Of a stretch of DNA of 64,000 bases, positions 9,976 to 22,231 are shown one piece after another (within the stretch, counting starts at the first letter, position 1; every line of letters starts with the position of its first letter). Under the pieces are notes generated by a model that worked only from the letters and a program-made list of their open reading frames with translations, made no database searches and was not told the origin of the DNA. The stretch is from NCBI GenBank assembly GCA_034387635.1, contig JAOANU010000016.1:434001-498000 (forward strand). The letters are read 5' to 3'. The DNA comes from Rhodosporidiobolus odoratus. Taxonomy: Eukaryota; Basidiomycota; Microbotryomycetes; Sporidiobolales; Sporidiobolaceae. The translations under genes were made by a program, and so were the position numbers.

Positions 9976-12900
9976 TGCGTGCCTCGCTGTTTGTCCTCGC
10001 TTGGCACAACTGACTTTCTTGCCCTTCTTTCGCAGGTATCGACGATGGCAGTTTCGCTTGATTCAAGAACAGTCACCATCTCGCTTGGTGTAACGCCTCC
10101 GGTCTCCTCATCTGCTCTGCCTCGCGTACCTCGGCTCAGCAATCACGGCGAGAAGTTGCCTACGTCAATTCTTCGCATTCTCTTGGGCCGTCTGCAGAGC
10201 TCTCGGTGTGCTCCTGCTCGTGCTTAGCCTGCTAATACATCGCCACCCTCGCGTTCTCGTGCCTACATGCGCCGCTTCCGAGCGTCCGGGACAGCTGTCG
10301 CCCATCACTCCTTCCGGCAGCTTCTGCAGCCTCTCATCGGGTGTCCGTCCGTCGACCTCCTGCTCCTCGGCTCCCCGCACTCTCCTCGAAGCGACAGCGA
10401 AGCGTGGCCTGCTCGGGTCTTGCGACACGGACACAGGAGACTGGGAGGCTGACACGACCCCCTTTCCCCCCGAGGCATTGCTCCCTTTTCACTCCTCGTT
10501 TCTTCCTGCAAATCCTCGAGCAGTCAGATGAGGAAGCAGTGCACACGGCGGCCGAGAAAGGAGTGTGTGGCTGTAGGGCGGCGGCCAGAAGCTGCTGCAC
10601 GGTTGCGCAGAGGGGACTCGAAGGAGGGGCAACGGACGGTCTTGCGGAGCAAAGGAGCTGCGTGGCTCCTCCCGAAGGCTCTCAAGAGGCTGAGGCTGCT
10701 GGCGAAGCCTCCGTGGCCACGGCTTAGCAGCTCGCATCCTCTCCTCTCAGCAGTGTCAATAGCAGTCGTCGCTCGCCAAGCGCTTCCGCTATAGCGGCTT
10801 CGCTTGCTCACATAGTATCTCCAGTGGAAGCCATAGTGTCGGGGCAGTCTGCCGCTGGTCTGCAAAGCAAGGCTGTTCTGCTGCGCTCTCTTCACCTCGA
10901 TCTGCAGCTAGTTCCCTCGAACTGGGCTGTTCCAGTGCTAGCTATTGTGCAGCTAGGTTACGACGGCCGGCGGACTGTGAAGGCTTGCAGTCAGCTCGGC
11001 TCTACGGGTACAGTGGCTCGCGAAGACCTCCGACTTTCCCGATGACCTTCCCAACTCACCAAGTCAACCTTTCCTTGGTCCTTCTCTTCCGTATAAAATG
11101 TGCTTTTCTCGTACTGCCCATCGTGTGGTTCTACTTGAGATGCCTCCACTATGCAAGCCCTCTCGTGTCCAACTAGACTTTATTGCCCTTTCTCTGTCAC
11201 AACCCGCCAGCCTGGCCCACGATCTTCAGTCTTCCGACCTGGCTTCAGCTAGCAGATTCAGCTCACATCGCTAATAGGGACTTCGTCCATCTCCATTTAG
11301 CCCACCGTCCGTGGGTGGCCGACTGTTAGCCCAGGATCTTCGATGAAAGGCCTGAAAGGTGGAAAAAGATAAAGAATAAGCCTGGCCCGCAGATTTCTGT
11401 CACTGTACGTGGGGGAGCGATGGTGGCTCTCGAGCAGCACGACATCAGGTCAGGCGCACGAAACTGACTCTGTAACAGCAGGGCTGGACAGTAGCGGAAG
11501 CTCGAAGGTGATCTGAAGTCCGGAAAGGATGAAACGAGGTTAGGGTACGGAGTTGAGATGGCTCCCATTCCGTAGCAGCGAATTAGTCCAACGGGCTCTG
11601 ATATGCAAGCCTGCTAGAGCTCCGATAGAAAGATAAGACTTCAGATCAAGCGGAAGAAGGGCAGAGCGGATCTATGCAAACTCTAGGTTGTCGATGATTG
11701 CTCCGAAGAAACACAATTGCAACGTTCCGCCAAGTTCCACCAAGTACGCGAGCGTGTTGCCCGTCTGCGCGCGCAGCTGGACGACTTGAGCGCGAATGCA
11801 TGTAGAAAAGGTAACTCGTGGCAGCAAGGAACAGGGTGGCGGAACAAGTCTGGGCACCTGTCGAGGTCAAGAACGTCCAAGGCTGTTGCCTGCCACAGCC
11901 AAGGCTGATGTCGACGAGGGAGACCGGGCAGGCAGGCGTGGTCAAGTGGAGGCGAAGACGATGGACAAGGCCAACGCCGCCTGCGGGGACCGTCGGCGAC
12001 GAGGATGAAAGAACGCGGGGATTAGCCAGGAACAGTAGGAGACAAACAGCGTCGCCTCCTCGAAACCGATGACAAATACGCGCATCAGGGAAAAGACTAA
12101 AAGGTGATCGAACGTCGGAGTCATCGAGTCATCCTCGCATGGCAATCTTCTCGCCGAACTTCGGATTCCTCCTTCGGGCATAGGTGTCAATTTTCTCGCT
12201 TTCCATAGGTAATCCTCAAGCCGACCGTCTACATATGCGGCGTTGACCTCGTTCCACCGTGCACCTGGAAAATGCAAAGGCGTCGCAAGAGCAGGGAGGA
12301 AAAGGGCATAGCTGCTGTAGACAGACGAGGCGCGCTTGCAATCCTCGGGAAATTGCGAGCTCCACCCCGTTCTCGAGAGACAGACTTTAGTAAGAGCGGG
12401 GCATAGCACGAACACGCGGAGCGAGAAGCGAGAAAAAGGTGGCCTTCTCAAAGTGGACGCGGCTTGCTGCTGGGCTTCTCATGCGGCTCTTCCCTCAATG
12501 CGGCGGTGCGCATATGCGGACAGACTGCACAGGCTGACGGATGTCCTCGGACGACGACGCTTGAATGCGCTGTGCTCGTAAGGGGTCGAACGGAGCCGGT
12601 CCGCTGACAAATACTCTCGAGACGAGGACTGGACCTTCGAGCGCAACGGACGTCGATGAGCGTGCACGCCGGGGACATCGCAGAGCAGGATAGCTGTCAC
12701 CAAGGGCATGCAGGTAGTCAAGGAACACAGGGGAGGGAGCTAGCGAATTTGAGGAGGAGAAAACTTGAGGCGGTGCCTTTTGAGGCGCAGAAGTGTGGAG
12801 GTGAACGAGACCTCCTCCTCGCCGTGGCTTCCTCGCATCCAATCCTCGCATCCAAAATCCTGCTGCTCACGACTGTCCTTCCACTCTCTCTCGTTCACAC

Positions 12901-13248
12901 ACTCCTGTTCTCTACCCTCCTGTTCATAGAGTAGCTCCGCCGAAACACCCCCCCGAGTCAACAGTCAGCTTGCTCATCTCGCTTCAACTCAGCGAACTTC
13001 CGACTCGAACTTCCAGCCGGTCATCCTTAGTCCTTCGCCTCGTCCTCGCCCTCCTACCGAGTACTCGGCTTGAACAACCGCCACACAACGTCCAGCCAGT
13101 TCACTACCAACCCTCGACCCACACCTTCATCGCTCAGTTGACTGGCGCTTTTGACCGTCTCTCGCCCGTTACCGGTAACTTTCGAAACCAACCCCAACTC
13201 GCCCGATCTCCGGTTTCTCCTCTTCTCCTTGAACAACCACAACTCAAA
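9976..13248. other. Gene-poor interval, possibly further decayed genes
   Basis: About 3.3 kb with only short overlapping ORFs on both strands and no recognisable domain. The most protein-like piece is on the minus strand at about 12260-11940 (containing GARWNEVNAAYVDGRLEDYLW), followed by another frame ending in LVELGGTLQLCFFGAIIDNLEFA at 11672. They may be exons of an unrecognised gene or relics of one. The last 300 bp, rich in cttcc and ctcg, is the likely promoter and 5' UTR of the cyclin gene. I cannot support a definite gene here. Confidence 0.4.
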
Positions 13249-14594
13249 ATGCCTACAGACCGATACTACGGCTACGAGGGTGAGTCTATCTCTGCATCCC
13301 GCACCACTGTCTCCGACACTCCAGCTGACGTCGCCCCTTCGGCTCTGCCGATTTCACCTGTCAGACCTCGCCCGACTCTGCGAACATGTTATTGCCTCGC
13401 TCTTCCAGGTCACCGCACAGCAGCAGCAACAGCAGCAAGTCACGGTAGACCCCAAAACGGGCAAGGAGCACGCTGTGCCCCAGCTCGGCGAGTTCATCGT
13501 CAGTCGCCTCCGCCTTTTCACCTCCTCGGCCAAGCGTCGATATTGACCCTATTTGTCCTCGCAGGCCTACGCCCTCTACCGCACCCGCCTCCCCGTCTCG
13601 ATTACCCACCAAGCCCTCCTTCTCCTGACTCGCCTCAAGCAGCGGTATCCCTCTGCCCGCGGAACTTCCACCTCACCGCATCGCCTCTTCCTTTCTTCCC
13701 TCATGCTTAGCTCCAAGATCTCCATGGACGACACCTACTCGAACAAAAGTTGGCAGGTCGTTGGGCAGGGACTCTTCGAGCTTCGCGAGGTGAACCAGAT
13801 GGAGCGCGAGTTGTTCGCCTTCCTTGGGTACGCTTTTCCGAACCCTCTCATCTGGGCTGTCCTCTGAGCTTAAAACACTTCTACCTCGCCACAGTTGGAA
13901 CGTCGTCGTGCGTGACGAGGAACTCGAGGCCTGGGTCGCAGAAGTCGTCGCCCCTTACGAAGCAGAGCGCGAACTTTCCCGTTCTTTGGCGGTCGCGGCG
14001 CAGGAGCAGCGCAAGTCGATGGAGGACCGTAAGCGCCGGCGAGACGTCGCGCCACCCACGCCTTCTCCTTCCACCTCGCGCTCTCCCTCGCCCAACACTC
14101 TTCGCCACCGCCACGCCTCCGATGCTGCCGTCGCCCTCCTTCGCGGCGCGCCTGCCAGCTTCACCTCGTCCGCTTCCGCCTCCAGCTCTACCCACTCCCC
14201 CTGCGAATCCTCCTCCTCCTCTACCCGCTCTTCTCGGCGTCGGTGTCGACCCGAATACCGCAACTCGTCCCCGTACTCCCGCTCTTCGTCTCGTGCCCCC
14301 TCTACCGTCTGCTCCTCTTTCGCCAGCTCACCCGCCTTCGGACGGGATCATGGCATCAATACTCCCGCTTCGCCTTGTACCCCTGCCGGCCCTCTGACGC
14401 CCGAGACAGCCGTCAAGGCGGCATGGCCTGGCGCAGCGGAGGCGGCGGCCAAGCTGTCGCCGTTCCCGCATGCGCGGGCTATCGACGCACACGAGCAGGA
14501 GTCCGTCCTTGTCGACCCGGCAGTGGCTGCGTTCGTCGAGCACGCACGCCTTCTCAACGGCGGACCCTCACGTACGGATGTTCCGGCGTGGTAA
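13249..14594 (+). CDS. PHO80/PCL-type cyclin
   Basis: Cyclin of the Pcl/Pho80 class, partner of a Pho85-type cyclin-dependent kinase. Four exons: MPTDRYYGYED joins LARLCEHVIASLFQVTAQ (introns gtgagt...tcag, gtcagt...gcag, gtacgc...acag, all in phase). The cyclin box runs from LARLCEHVIASLF through AYALYRTRLPVSITHQALLLLTRLKQRYP to FLSSLMLSSKISMDDTYSNKSWQVVGQGLFELREVNQMERELFAFLGWNVVV, with the DDTYSNKSW signature most like Pcl1/Pcl2/Pas1. It has a short polyglutamine stretch (Q7) after the first helix. The C-terminal half is a low-complexity S/P-rich tail ending SRTDVPAW, with many SP/TP sites suitable for CDK phosphorylation. Start at 13249 gives the only ATG in frame before the cyclin box. 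Confidence 0.85.
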
Positions 14595-15935
14595 ACTTTG
14601 CTTCGGCCCATCCTTTAATCGTCGCCGTATGCTATTCGCCTTTCAGCTCTGTCACGCTTTTTCGACTCGTTATTATCAACTTCGACACGGCATCTCCCTA
14701 TCTACGCGACCATCGTCCTCTAATTGCCCCTTCGCATGCATCTTACACCGCTCACACAAATCGCATCATACCATTGTCTGCCCGTTCATTCTCGTTGTCG
14801 TCCTCGCCTCCCTTGTCACTTGCGTTTCAGTACATACGTTGTTCGGATGCAGCTGCGCACTCTGCCTTTCCTTCCCCTTTCGTCGGTGTATGGCTCACTC
14901 TCTTTCGTTCGTCGTACCCCCCTTGTTCCTACCTTTTGTACTAACACCTGCACACCTGTCGGAATCGAAGCTCAAGCATTTCACTTTCACTCCCTCTTCC
15001 TTGTCTCTGCGGGCGTTTCGGTGGAACGCGGGCCTTGACTTCCTTCTGCCAGCCACCCGCAGCCTCGCGACTTCCGCTAGCGGCGCTGCCCTTCTTCGCG
15101 TGCCCTAGTTTGACCCGCGGCGTGCCCCTTTGCCGCTACCGCTGAAAACGTCGACGGCGTCGTGCAGCCCGTCTCACCGAAAATTTCGAAACCTCCCTGA
15201 CAGCTAAAGTAGAAGTGCACGCAGGTTCGACCGTTTCCTCCGAGCTCTTCCTGCTCTTCTTCGCCTTCTTGAGTCCCGCCCTCGCTCTTGCTGGCCTCAT
15301 TGGCAAGTCTCTCGTTTCCCGCGTCTCCGCGGGGCAACGACGCTTGCATGGCGTCTAGTCGCGCGAGTCTTTAGTGCCGTTTCAACCTGAGTCTGGTCCT
15401 CGCTGAGTCGCTTATGCTGGCAAGGGTCAACGCAGGCATTTCTGCCGACTACGACTCGCCGAAGTACCGATGGCAGATCAGACAAGAGACCCGGCAAAAA
15501 GGAACGTCAACGCACGCGCGCGACGTTTTTTTACACATGTACGCGAAAACCAAGCGAAAACGCTTTCGGAAGGAGGCCGAGTGAGGAGGTCCAAGAGGAG
15601 GCCGACGGCGTGCGGAACTTGCGCGTCCGAGCGAATGGAGGTGGCTGAGCGTTTTTCTTTCGCAGACACGGCAGGCGGTGTTCAAGCGGCGTTACCCGTT
15701 CCGAGGCGACGGAACAGCTGCTCTATACCGTACGTGCACAACGGTCTCTCAGCAGAGGTTGGCATTCATGGCGGCATCCGAGAGGCGGAATCGGCCATCT
15801 TCGATTTCCCGAAGAAAACGGGAAGGGGGAGGCGTCGACGTCAGCAACGGAAGCGGTGGGTGGCAAAGCCAGAGGCGATGTGTGTGAGAATCGCATGCAT
15901 ATGCGGCAAGGGCACTTGCATCGGGCAAAGCCGGA
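14595..15935. other. Intergenic interval between convergent genes
   Basis: About 1.3 kb between the stop codons of the cyclin and the Ind1 gene. It opens with a strongly CT-rich stretch (14600-15000), consistent with a 3' UTR. Short ORFs on both strands lack recognisable domains. No gene supported. Confidence 0.5.
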
Positions 15936-17450
15936 TTACGCCGGCGGTTCCGTCGCTGATGGTCGCTGTATCCGGTGCCAAAGCTCCTCGCCCAACTTCG
16001 CAAACGCCTTCTTCGCCTCTTTACCGACTTCCTCGCTCTGCAGCATGACTGGTGCTCCCTCATCGCCCTTCGCAGAAACCGCTGGCTCGATCGGAATCTC
16101 CGACAGGACGGGAAGGTCGAGGTAGGAGCAAGATTCGAGGAAGCGGGCTGGAGGACCGAAGATGTAGTGAGGGGTGGTAGAGCCGGGACAGAGGAAGTGG
16201 GACATGTTGAGCACAGCGCCCGTTATCTGGAGGAAGGAAAGACGGGGTTGATCAGCAACAGAAGCTGGTAGTGCATGTAGGGGAAGACGGGTTGCACAGG
16301 AATACCGAGTTTCCGGAACATGGCTACACCTTTCCGTGCGTCGATGATAGCGACGTTTTGGGGCGTAGAGACGATGACAGACCCTGAGGGAGAGAACCAG
16401 CTACTGGTAAGAACAGCTCGTAAGGAAGAACAGGGAGGGGTCGCACCGTCTACAACAACCAGCTGACCCAGACTGAGCGTGATATCACCGGTTCCGGGTG
16501 GTGTGTCAATCACGAGTACGTCCAGATCCTGACCGTTATTCGCTGCTCGCCAGTCGACGTCGAAAAGTAGTTGTTGAACCGCTTTCATCACCATCATACC
16601 ACGCCAGACGACGGGCGTGTCGGCGGCTGGGTCCGCACCAGCGGGATCGTCGGACGTACGAGCTGCGTTGGGAAGGAGGAAGCCCATTGACATGCAGGGT
16701 AGGCCGTGGGCGCGCAATGGGGTAAGACGATTTTCTGTAGAGCGCGAGGAGTCAGCATCGAGCCGAACTTGTCGGGAGACAGCGTCAGGCGTCGACGCGG
16801 TAATAGGGCATTGCGTAACCATACCTGGTGTCAAGTATGGTTCTCCAACCCCTTCTAACCCCATCAGCTTCGGAATCGACGGTCCAAAGATGTCAAGATC
16901 CAGTACGCCGACCTTTGGTTTCGCCCCGCCGTTCACGTCTGGAGCCAGGTTTGAAAGCGCCAGAGCCAAGTTGACTGCACAAGCGGAACGGGTGACAGAC
17001 ACACACAAGTCGAACGAGCGAGTGAACTCAAGGAAAATCAGCGAGGCTCATCCTGCCAACTCTGCAGAGAGTAAAACGAACCGGCTACGCTACTCTTCCC
17101 CACTCCACCCTTCCCACTCGACACGACCACGACCTTTTTCACCCCTCGCAGTCTCCGTTTCTGGGGCAACCCTCTTTGCATTCGAGGCATAGTCGGTGGG
17201 GCATTGCTGCGTGGAAGACCCTGTACGTACGCAGAGCAGTCAGTGCGGGCTATCTCGTAGTACATAGCAAGAGAAGCAGCCTTACGAGAGGGTTATCGTG
17301 GCTGTATATCGAGATTGATGAAGTGAACGACCGGACGGCGGACGCAGTAACGGTGGCAGGGCGAAAGGAGCGGCAAGTGCAGCTCAACCCATAGCCAGTT
17401 GCTTGACCCTTGAAAGGTCGCGCCAGAGCGGTCAGAGCAGTTCGAGGCAT
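15936..17450 (-). CDS. IND1: Mitochondrial Fe-S scaffold NTPase Ind1/NUBPL (Mrp/NBP35 family)
   Basis: P-loop NTPase that assembles iron-sulfur clusters into respiratory complex I. The N-terminus (MPRTALTALARPFKG...CRSFRPATVTASAVRSF) is Arg/Ser/Ala-rich with no acidic residues, a likely mitochondrial presequence. Then come GLPRSNAPPTMPRMQRGLPQKRRLRGVKKVVVVSSGKGGVGKSSVA (deviant Walker A), VGVLDLDIFGPSIPKLMGL, the segment GLPCMSMGFLLP, VVWRGMMVMKAVQQLLFDVDW, DVLVIDTPPGTGDITLSLGQ, and VIVSTPQNVAIIDARKGVAMFRKLGIPV. Five or more introns interrupt it. The C-terminal cluster motif, CPxC in the family, reads LCPGSTTPHYIFG here: the first Cys is present (codon 16190-16188) but the second is Ser (16181-16179). 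Presence of Ind1 predicts a rotenone-sensitive complex I. Confidence 0.88.
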
Positions 17451-17937
17451 GGCAAACGAGTTCGAAACAAGGCAGAGTTGCTGTCGTCCTGAATCTTCTC
17501 CTCTGGGTGAACATAAGGTGCGCACTCGGGAGAGAGCGAGAGAATAATGGTTACTAGAGCTACGAAGGGTAAAGAAGACAGGAGCAAAGCCAGGCAACAG
17601 AGGTGAAAAAAGGGGAAAATAGTAAAGCTACGAGAGAGTCTGACGATCAGTGCGCATGGTAAACAGGAGACGGAGAGAAGGTGGTAACTGAACTGCCAAC
17701 AGGTAAACGACATGGGAAAAGGGAGAGGGAGAAACAAACGGAACAACCAAGGCTGGAATGATGGAAAGGGTAAAACTGCTGACGACTAATGTAAGGGTTG
17801 CGAGAGAGACGGGAAGCACGGGGTATGCACAACGAGAGAGACATGACTATGTGAGAACGAGACGGTGAACCAGTATATACGATAGTGGTAGGAATGGGGA
17901 AACCTGGGAGGTAAAGGAAGGAGGAGATCGAGGGGAA
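17451..17937. other. Intergenic interval upstream of Ind1
   Basis: This 487 bp gap lies between the Ind1 start and the stop of the forkhead gene. It is purine-rich on the plus strand (gagaga, ggaaa runs), i.e. CT-rich on the transcribed minus strand. No gene seen. Confidence 0.5.
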
Positions 17938-20900
17938 TCACCACTCCTTCCCCCTCATCATCCCGGGCGTACTGGGCCACGCGAATCCCCTCTGTCCATC
18001 CTCCAACTCAGTCTCCGCCGCCCCGAAGGGGTCCTCCCAAGCGCTCGACCTCGACGAGCTGCTCGGGTGGTTGACCCCCCAAGCGCCTCCGGCAAGGGAA
18101 GGCGAATATCCGAGAGGCATGCGGCCTTTGGACCCGCCGGGGGTGCTCAGAAGCCTGAAGCTAGTCGACGGTGAGCGCAGGTGGGCTTTGAACGAGCTTG
18201 GAGGAGGAGAACGGAAGGGATCGAAGAGAGCTGTGTCGGAGCTAGTCAAGCTGGGCGAGGACGACGAAGTGGATGTGGAAGCGAGAGCGTTGACCGCCGG
18301 AAGTAGTCGGGTACCGCCGGTGCGAGAGAAGGCAAGCTTCTTTTCCGGGTCGGGGCAGGCTTCGAGTTTCTCCGACGAGTTCTGCACGGGAGACATAGGC
18401 TGCCGCGGGCCGCCGCGCAGAGAAGAGACCTATGCAGGAAGAGGACAGTCAGCACCGAGACTCCTCCCCGAGAAGGGAACGTAAGGCTTGAACGCACCGG
18501 ACTTTGCGTGTGTACCAGCGCTCCAGGCGAAAGCATCCCCCTCCCACCCGCCGCCTCCGACTTCTCACTCTCCGTCCTCGACCTCTTCCCCCTCGCTCCA
18601 CCAAAAATCTCCTGACCGACCCTCCCCATCCCCAAGAACACCCCGCCCAACTTCTCCCCATTCGCCTTCTCCTCCGCCATGATGCCCGCCGCTTCAGGCG
18701 ACTGCAAGAGCGCCATTGCACGTCGGTCGTTGTCGCTTCGTTGAGCAGAAGATCGAGAGTCGCGGGGAGTACTGAACATGGGTCGGTAGGGACCGGCTAT
18801 GTAGCGGTAGACGGCCGTGGGAGGGGACATGGGACGACTGATAACCGGCTCGAAGCGAGCGGATTGGCGCGCAGGCGGCGGACTGGCGGGCACTGTCGGA
18901 GGTAGCGTCGAGGCAGAGGATGAGACGGGAACGGGGAGAGCGGGAAGGGACATGGTTCTCGACATGGGCGGGGCAGCGCCGGCAAAGGGTCGCGGCTTGG
19001 GCCGCTGCTGCTTCTCATCCACCTCGACCTCCTCCTCAATCTGGAGTCCAGCCTGGAAAGGCCGCTCATGAGGCTGCTCGACAAAGCCCATCGACGAGTG
19101 CGACCGACTCAGCATGGCCGGTGCCGAAAGTTGCGGCATGGATTCGGTGCGGTGGAACCCGCCCGAAGAAGCGGGTCGGGAGTAAACTGACAGTCGGCCT
19201 TGGACAGGGACTTGAGGTGCCGCGGGAGGCGGGGTAGGGACGGCGTACGAGAAGGTCGGCTGAACGGGTAAGGGAGCAGAAACAGCTGGTGCTGGGAGAA
19301 GAGTAGACGACGTCGCGCTCGGGGGAGGGGAGTAGGACTGGGCGGAGCTGAGTGAAGAGGCGGGCGAGAGAGACCGGAGCCGTGGAGGCACGGCGGCGGC
19401 ATAAGGTTGGATAGAGTTGCTGACAGTCGCGGTGGTAGTCGCAGGAGGAGGAATCGACTCTGTGACCGACGAAGCGACGCTGAGCGCAGGAGAGTAAGCC
19501 CTCGAGACCGGCTCAGGGCCATGCGCCTTTTTCGCCTTCTTCCTCTCTCCCGTCTTCTTCTTTACCGCCGAAGAAGGGACCGAAGACCCCTCACTCGCCT
19601 CTTCCTCCATCTTCTCCGCCGTCCTCTTGCCCTTCTTCCCTCCCTGAACCCTCTTAGCCGTCTGCCCCGGTTTCTTCACAAACTCGCCATCGACGAACTG
19701 ATCCTCGCTCCCTTCCTTGATCTGCCACAAGTTCCCCTTGCCTGGGTTATCCGCCGACCTCGCCGTCTTGATGAAGCACTCTGTGATGCTCAGGTTGTGA
19801 CGAATCGAGTTCTGCCACCCCGATTCCGTCTTCTTAAAGTACGGGTAGTGCTTCATGACCCAAGCATAAATGTCGGAGAGAGCCATCCGGTGACCCTCCA
19901 CTGACAGAAGCGCCTGTCCGATCAGCGAGTTGTAAGAAAGCTTGGGCTTATCGTTCGGGTCGATTCGACCATACGAAGTGTTGTGGATGGCGAAGGTTTT
20001 GACCGGACGAGGGGCGGCGACCGGGGCATTCTTCGCGGGGGAAGAGCTCGCCGCACCAACGGATAGACTGCTAGCAGCATGTGGGCCGGGGCTAGAGCGA
20101 GAGTACCGCGCGGGCATGTACTCCGAGTGCTGAGACGAAGTAGGTGAAGAGGACGGGACGGCGCCATACAGGAAGTCGGGTGCCGAGGCCGGGTTCATGC
20201 CCGGGTCATACGAATTCAACGCCGGCTGAGTGCGCGACGCGACGCTGCCACGGTCGCTTGCTGTCGGGCTCGAGTCGCAGAAAGAGGGCGCCTTCATAGA
20301 AAGCGAGATGGAGTTGTGGGAAGGAGTCGGAGATCCGGGAAGGTTCAGCTGAGCGTTCCAGCGAGCGCGTTTGGCAGCTGACTCATCCGCGGACGTCGAG
20401 AAGATGTCGCGCGTCCGTGAAGCTCCGGCGGAAGAAAAGGGAGAAGCGATACCGCGGCGGTAGGGAGAGGAGTAGGAATCGTCAACGACCTGTTCACGAT
20501 CACGTCAAGGGTCAGCTAATCTCTTCACGACGGTAAGCAGGCAGGACGGAAAGCGAAACGCACGATATCCGAACTCAAATCCACCTCGTCCATTCTCTTA
20601 CCTCCTGCCCTCGCATTCCTCTTCCCCATCGGGCTCCCCCTCCTGCCCCCACTTTCACTGGCCACTTCATTCGCCTCCATCTCGTCCAACTCACTCCTCA
20701 ACAGCCTAGCCACATCACGCGAGAACAAGACTCCCGGACCCGCACCCGCTTTCGAAGGCGAAGGACTGAGAAGGGCCTGGGCGGGGTACGACATGGGTTT
20801 GCGCACTGGAGAGGCGGGCAGAGGCAGAGTGGAAACCGACGGAGGAGGGGCGGTAGAGGAAAGCTGCGGTACACTGGCTTCAGGCGCAGCAGCCTGCGTC

Positions 20901-22231
20901 GGTGCCCTCTCGAAAATAAACCTGTCCATCGCGCCACGTCCTCCACCGACCCCAGCCGAGGGGGACGCCTCCACATCCTGACCTTGACCTTGACCCTGCT
21001 GCTGTGACGACCTGCCCAGATTAACCGGAGAGGGTAGCAAGCCACCATGGCCTCCTCCTCCCGCTACTCCACCGAGACCAGCCGCGCTCAAACCCCTCCT
21101 GTGAGCGCTCAACATACTGGCCAACCCCGGGCCCTCCTCATCACTGCTGCTACTGCTACTGCTGTCTCCCATCTGAGCCCACTGCCTCATCGCATCGGCG
21201 TTCGGGACTGCTGGTCCAACTTCCGCCGCCGCTGCCGACGTCGAGGTCAAAGTCTTCTGACGCTTCGTGGAGCGGCTCATGACATCATCGAAGCTCGGCT
21301 TGGTGCGAAGACTGCTGGCACCGTTGGAAGGGACGACGGGCTGGAAAGGCGCGTCCAAGTCGATAGCTGACTGGAGGGAAGTAGCTGAGGTGGGGGTACG
21401 AGCCGACGGAGGCTGGTGGGGTTGGTGTTGGTAAGGGTTGTACTTCGCCGAAGGTGGAGGGAACGCCGTCTGAAGAGGGGGAAGCGGGATGGTCGAATAG
21501 CTGGGACTGCCATCCGCGCCTCCGATCGAGTAAGGGTGTTGGTGGAGGTGAGACAAGCCGAGCTGCGTGTAGGACGCTGAGTGAGGCTGCGGCTGATGTT
21601 GGTGGAGGTGAGAGGCATCACCGTCGAGGCGGACGGATTGCCTCGCTTCCCGCTTGGCGGCTTCGAACTGTTCTACCGAATAACCATGCGCCTGGGCGAT
21701 GGCAAATGCGTCTGTATGCGATTGCAGGTCGAGCGGAAGAGGACGAGTTTGTCGAGAGCGGGGCGCTCCTGTGGGCGGGTTGGACGGGGCGGGAGGGGGC
21801 AGAAGACCGGGAGTTGCGGTGGTGCGAATGGCGCGGGAGCGGGAAGGCATCGTCTGGTGTGGCTGCTGGTGCCCGTACTGGTGAAGTGGGAGATGCTCCG
21901 GCTGTACGAGGTAGACGTTGCCGGAATGCAAGCCGACAGGTTGAGGCGAAGATCCTCCGCCGCTCATCCCCCCAGATGAAGTTCGAACACGGACGCTTCT
22001 CCTCGCCCCTTGCTTGCCATTGACGGTTCCGAGCTTGGTAGAGCGGAACGACGCGTCGTAGCGGTCGCTGGGGGTGGCAATCACGTCGGGAGCGGGAGAG
22101 GAAGACGGGCCGGCGAGATCGCTGGAATGGCGGGAAAGGGCCGGGGTGGAGTGACCAAAGGTGGAAGACGAGGAGGCGTGACCGTAGCTCGCAGTGGTCG
22201 GGAGGGGTGAAGCAGCGGGGCGTCGAGCCAT
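17938..22231 (-). CDS. Forkhead (winged-helix) transcription factor
   Basis: Nuclear DNA-binding regulator. Three exons in phase (22231-20564, 20489-18498, 18429-17938) give about 1,383 aa. The forkhead domain is at about residues 735-815: DKPKLSYNSLIGQALLSVEGHRMALSDIYAWVMKHYPYFKK, then the recognition helix WQNSIRHNLSITECFIK, then GKGNLWQIKEGSED. It is followed by a Lys-rich stretch (KRVQGGKKGKRTAEK, KKKTGERKKAKKAHG), probable NLS. The rest is S/P/A-rich low complexity, with His/Gln-rich segments (HLHQHQPQPHSASYTQLGLSHLHQHP). I see no FHA domain, which argues against Fkh1/2 orthology and is more like Hcm1/Sep1-type factors; this is uncertain. The start at 22231 (MARRPAASPLP) lies at the head of a continuous reading frame. 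An ATG further upstream is not obvious. Confidence 0.88.

Noticed and set aside
15470..16048. 192 aa plus-strand ORF
   Set aside because: It overlaps the well-supported last exon of Ind1 on the other strand and has no recognisable domain.
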